DNA of 64,000 nucleotides, from contig CAXBPY010000004.1 in the NCBI GenBank assembly GCA_963977675.1, positions 10,253 to 74,252 on the forward strand. The letters run 5' to 3'. Below the pieces are notes generated by a model that did not search any database, was not told where the DNA came from, and saw only the letters and a program-made list of their open reading frames with translations. Within the stretch, counting starts at the first letter, position 1. Each line of letters opens with the position of its first letter. The translations under genes and the position numbers were made by a program. This document shows, piece by piece, positions 63,489 through 64,000 of this stretch. This DNA comes from CAXBPY01 sp003455275 (GTDB taxonomy: Bacteria > Bacteroidota > Bacteroidia > Chitinophagales > UBA10324).

Positions 63489-63818
63489 ATGATTGAGAAT
63501 CTGGAAGAAATTTTTTTAGATAGTTTGCCTGATGAAGAAGTGCCGCTCTTTCTTACAATTAATCAGGTGCAATCGTGGCATCGTGAATTAAGAGGAGAAC
63601 TTTATATGCAATTTGTATTGGAGAATTCGTTTGTGTATTTTCTTGATTTAAGAATCAATGCAGAATTTGCCAATGCACTACGAACTCTTTTCATCAATAA
63701 AAAATTTGAATTGACTGCTACCTATAAAAATGAAAAAGTCAAAATCATCAGCATTGATTTTATCAAAAGCGACCAATTATTAGGCGGCTTGGCTGTTTAC
63801 ATTAAAAAGTGTTCTTGA
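63489..63818 (+). CDS. Hypothetical protein flanked by direct repeats
   Basis: 109 residues from the ATG at 63489 (an open frame reaches 63375 but runs through the palindrome and repeat, so it is not used). The protein is soluble: MIENLEEIFLDSLPDEEVPL, FLTINQVQSWHRELRGELYM, FVYFLDLRINAEFANALRTL, INKKFELTATYKNEKVKIIS and ends VYIKKCS. No motif recognised. It follows a promoter-bearing repeat copy and is followed by a second copy, as if it were one unit of a repeated cassette. Confidence 0.65.
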   Translation: MIENLEEIFLDSLPDEEVPLFLTINQVQSWHRELRGELYMQFVLENSFVYFLDLRINAEFANALRTLFINKKFELTATYKNEKVKIISIDFIKSDQLLGGLAVYIKKCS

Positions 63819-63895
63819 TTGCAACGGATTTTTTACTGTGTGAAAATTTTGCACCGCTCAGAGTTGCCAACTTTCTCTGCCGCGAAAAAATAAAG

Positions 63896-63973
63896 TTGGC
63901 AACTCTCTCCACCGCGCGCGCCTCCATGTAGTTTTTTGTTTTGGAGGTTTGAGAAAAAAATTACTTTGGTGCT
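63896..63973 (+). repeat. Direct repeat, copy 2 (78 bp)
   Basis: Second copy of the 63411-63487 element: one extra base in the GC-rich part (CCACCGCGCGCGCCTCC versus CCTCCGCCGCGCCTCC), otherwise almost identical through TTACTTTGGTGCT. It is preceded by an AGAGTTGCCAACTTT/AAAGTTGGCAACTCT hairpin (63860-63874 and 63892-63906). What follows (63974-64000) is too short to show a gene. Confidence 0.85.
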
Positions 63974-64000
63974 ATTTATTAATAGGTATCGATTTTAGTA

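Overview
The window is about 64 kb of a Bacteroidota chromosome (roughly 40% GC by eye), probably a free-living environmental member of the Chitinophagales/Sphingobacteriales side of the phylum. The evidence is a type IX secretion (T9SS) core cluster, five secreted proteins with T9SS-type C-terminal sorting domains, a TonB-dependent receptor with a carboxypeptidase-like N-terminal domain, families largely confined to Bacteroidota (DUF2480, DUF4476, DUF4199), and promoters with the Bacteroidota pattern TTTG / TAnnTTTG instead of the E. coli boxes. No rRNA operon, insertion sequence, prophage or CRISPR array was seen. Two intact tRNAs (Gln-TTG, Ala-GGC) and one tRNA-like fragment are present.

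Layout. 1-8.9 kb: T9SS block, porV (cut by the window edge) and porU on the minus strand, then porP/sprF-like, gldJ and murF on the plus strand. 9-13.6 kb: a frameshifted beta-barrel protein gene, then a small secreted protein translationally coupled to a large T9SS-exported M64 metallopeptidase. 13.7-18.3 kb: mixed metabolic genes (NodB deacetylase, 3-hydroxyanthranilate dioxygenase, a RelE-type toxin-antitoxin pair, an atypical SDR, a cyclopropane-synthase-like methyltransferase, peptidase E). 18.4-21.4 kb: tRNA-Gln, prs, rplY, pth. 21.4-34.5 kb: HMG-CoA lyase, T9SS cargo including a GH18 chitinase, DOPA-dioxygenase-like protein, tRNA-Ala, M20 dipeptidase, PpiD-like chaperone and several lineage-specific proteins. 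34.6-45 kb: TonB receptor, beta-propeller T9SS cargo, thioesterase, a sugar nucleotide dehydratase of the FlaA1/PglF type, MurQ and a CtpA protease. 45-52 kb: acyl-CoA dehydrogenase, then rplA-rplJ-rplL-rpoB with its own promoter and terminator. 52-64 kb: class IV aminotransferase, TPR protein, homogentisate dioxygenase, a short 2-oxoacid dehydrogenase E2, engB, a PhnP-like hydrolase, an outer-membrane barrel, TrhO, ACMS decarboxylase, a TMEM175-like channel, and a terminal hypothetical gene flanked by a duplicated hairpin/promoter cassette.

How it fits together. The T9SS core proteins (PorV shuttle, PorU sortase, PorP/SprF-like, GldJ) would export and anchor the CTD-bearing cargo: peptidase, chitinase, propeller and two unknowns. 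This suggests a degrader of proteins and polysaccharides. 3-hydroxyanthranilate dioxygenase and ACMS decarboxylase are consecutive kynurenine-pathway steps, homogentisate dioxygenase belongs to tyrosine/phenylalanine breakdown, and HMG-CoA lyase and acyl-CoA dehydrogenase to leucine or fatty-acid breakdown, so amino acids look like a carbon source.

No convincing new multi-gene system was found. The most notable signals are: an rplA-rplJ-rplL-rpoB unit cut off from both nusG/rplK and rpoC; short dispersed repeats that have become protein-coding (signal peptides, an E2 linker, a C-terminus); a 77-78 bp hairpin/promoter cassette duplicated around the last gene; several promoters whose predicted start sites fall on the ATG (leaderless transcripts); and small unannotated membrane proteins of 30 and 56 residues.
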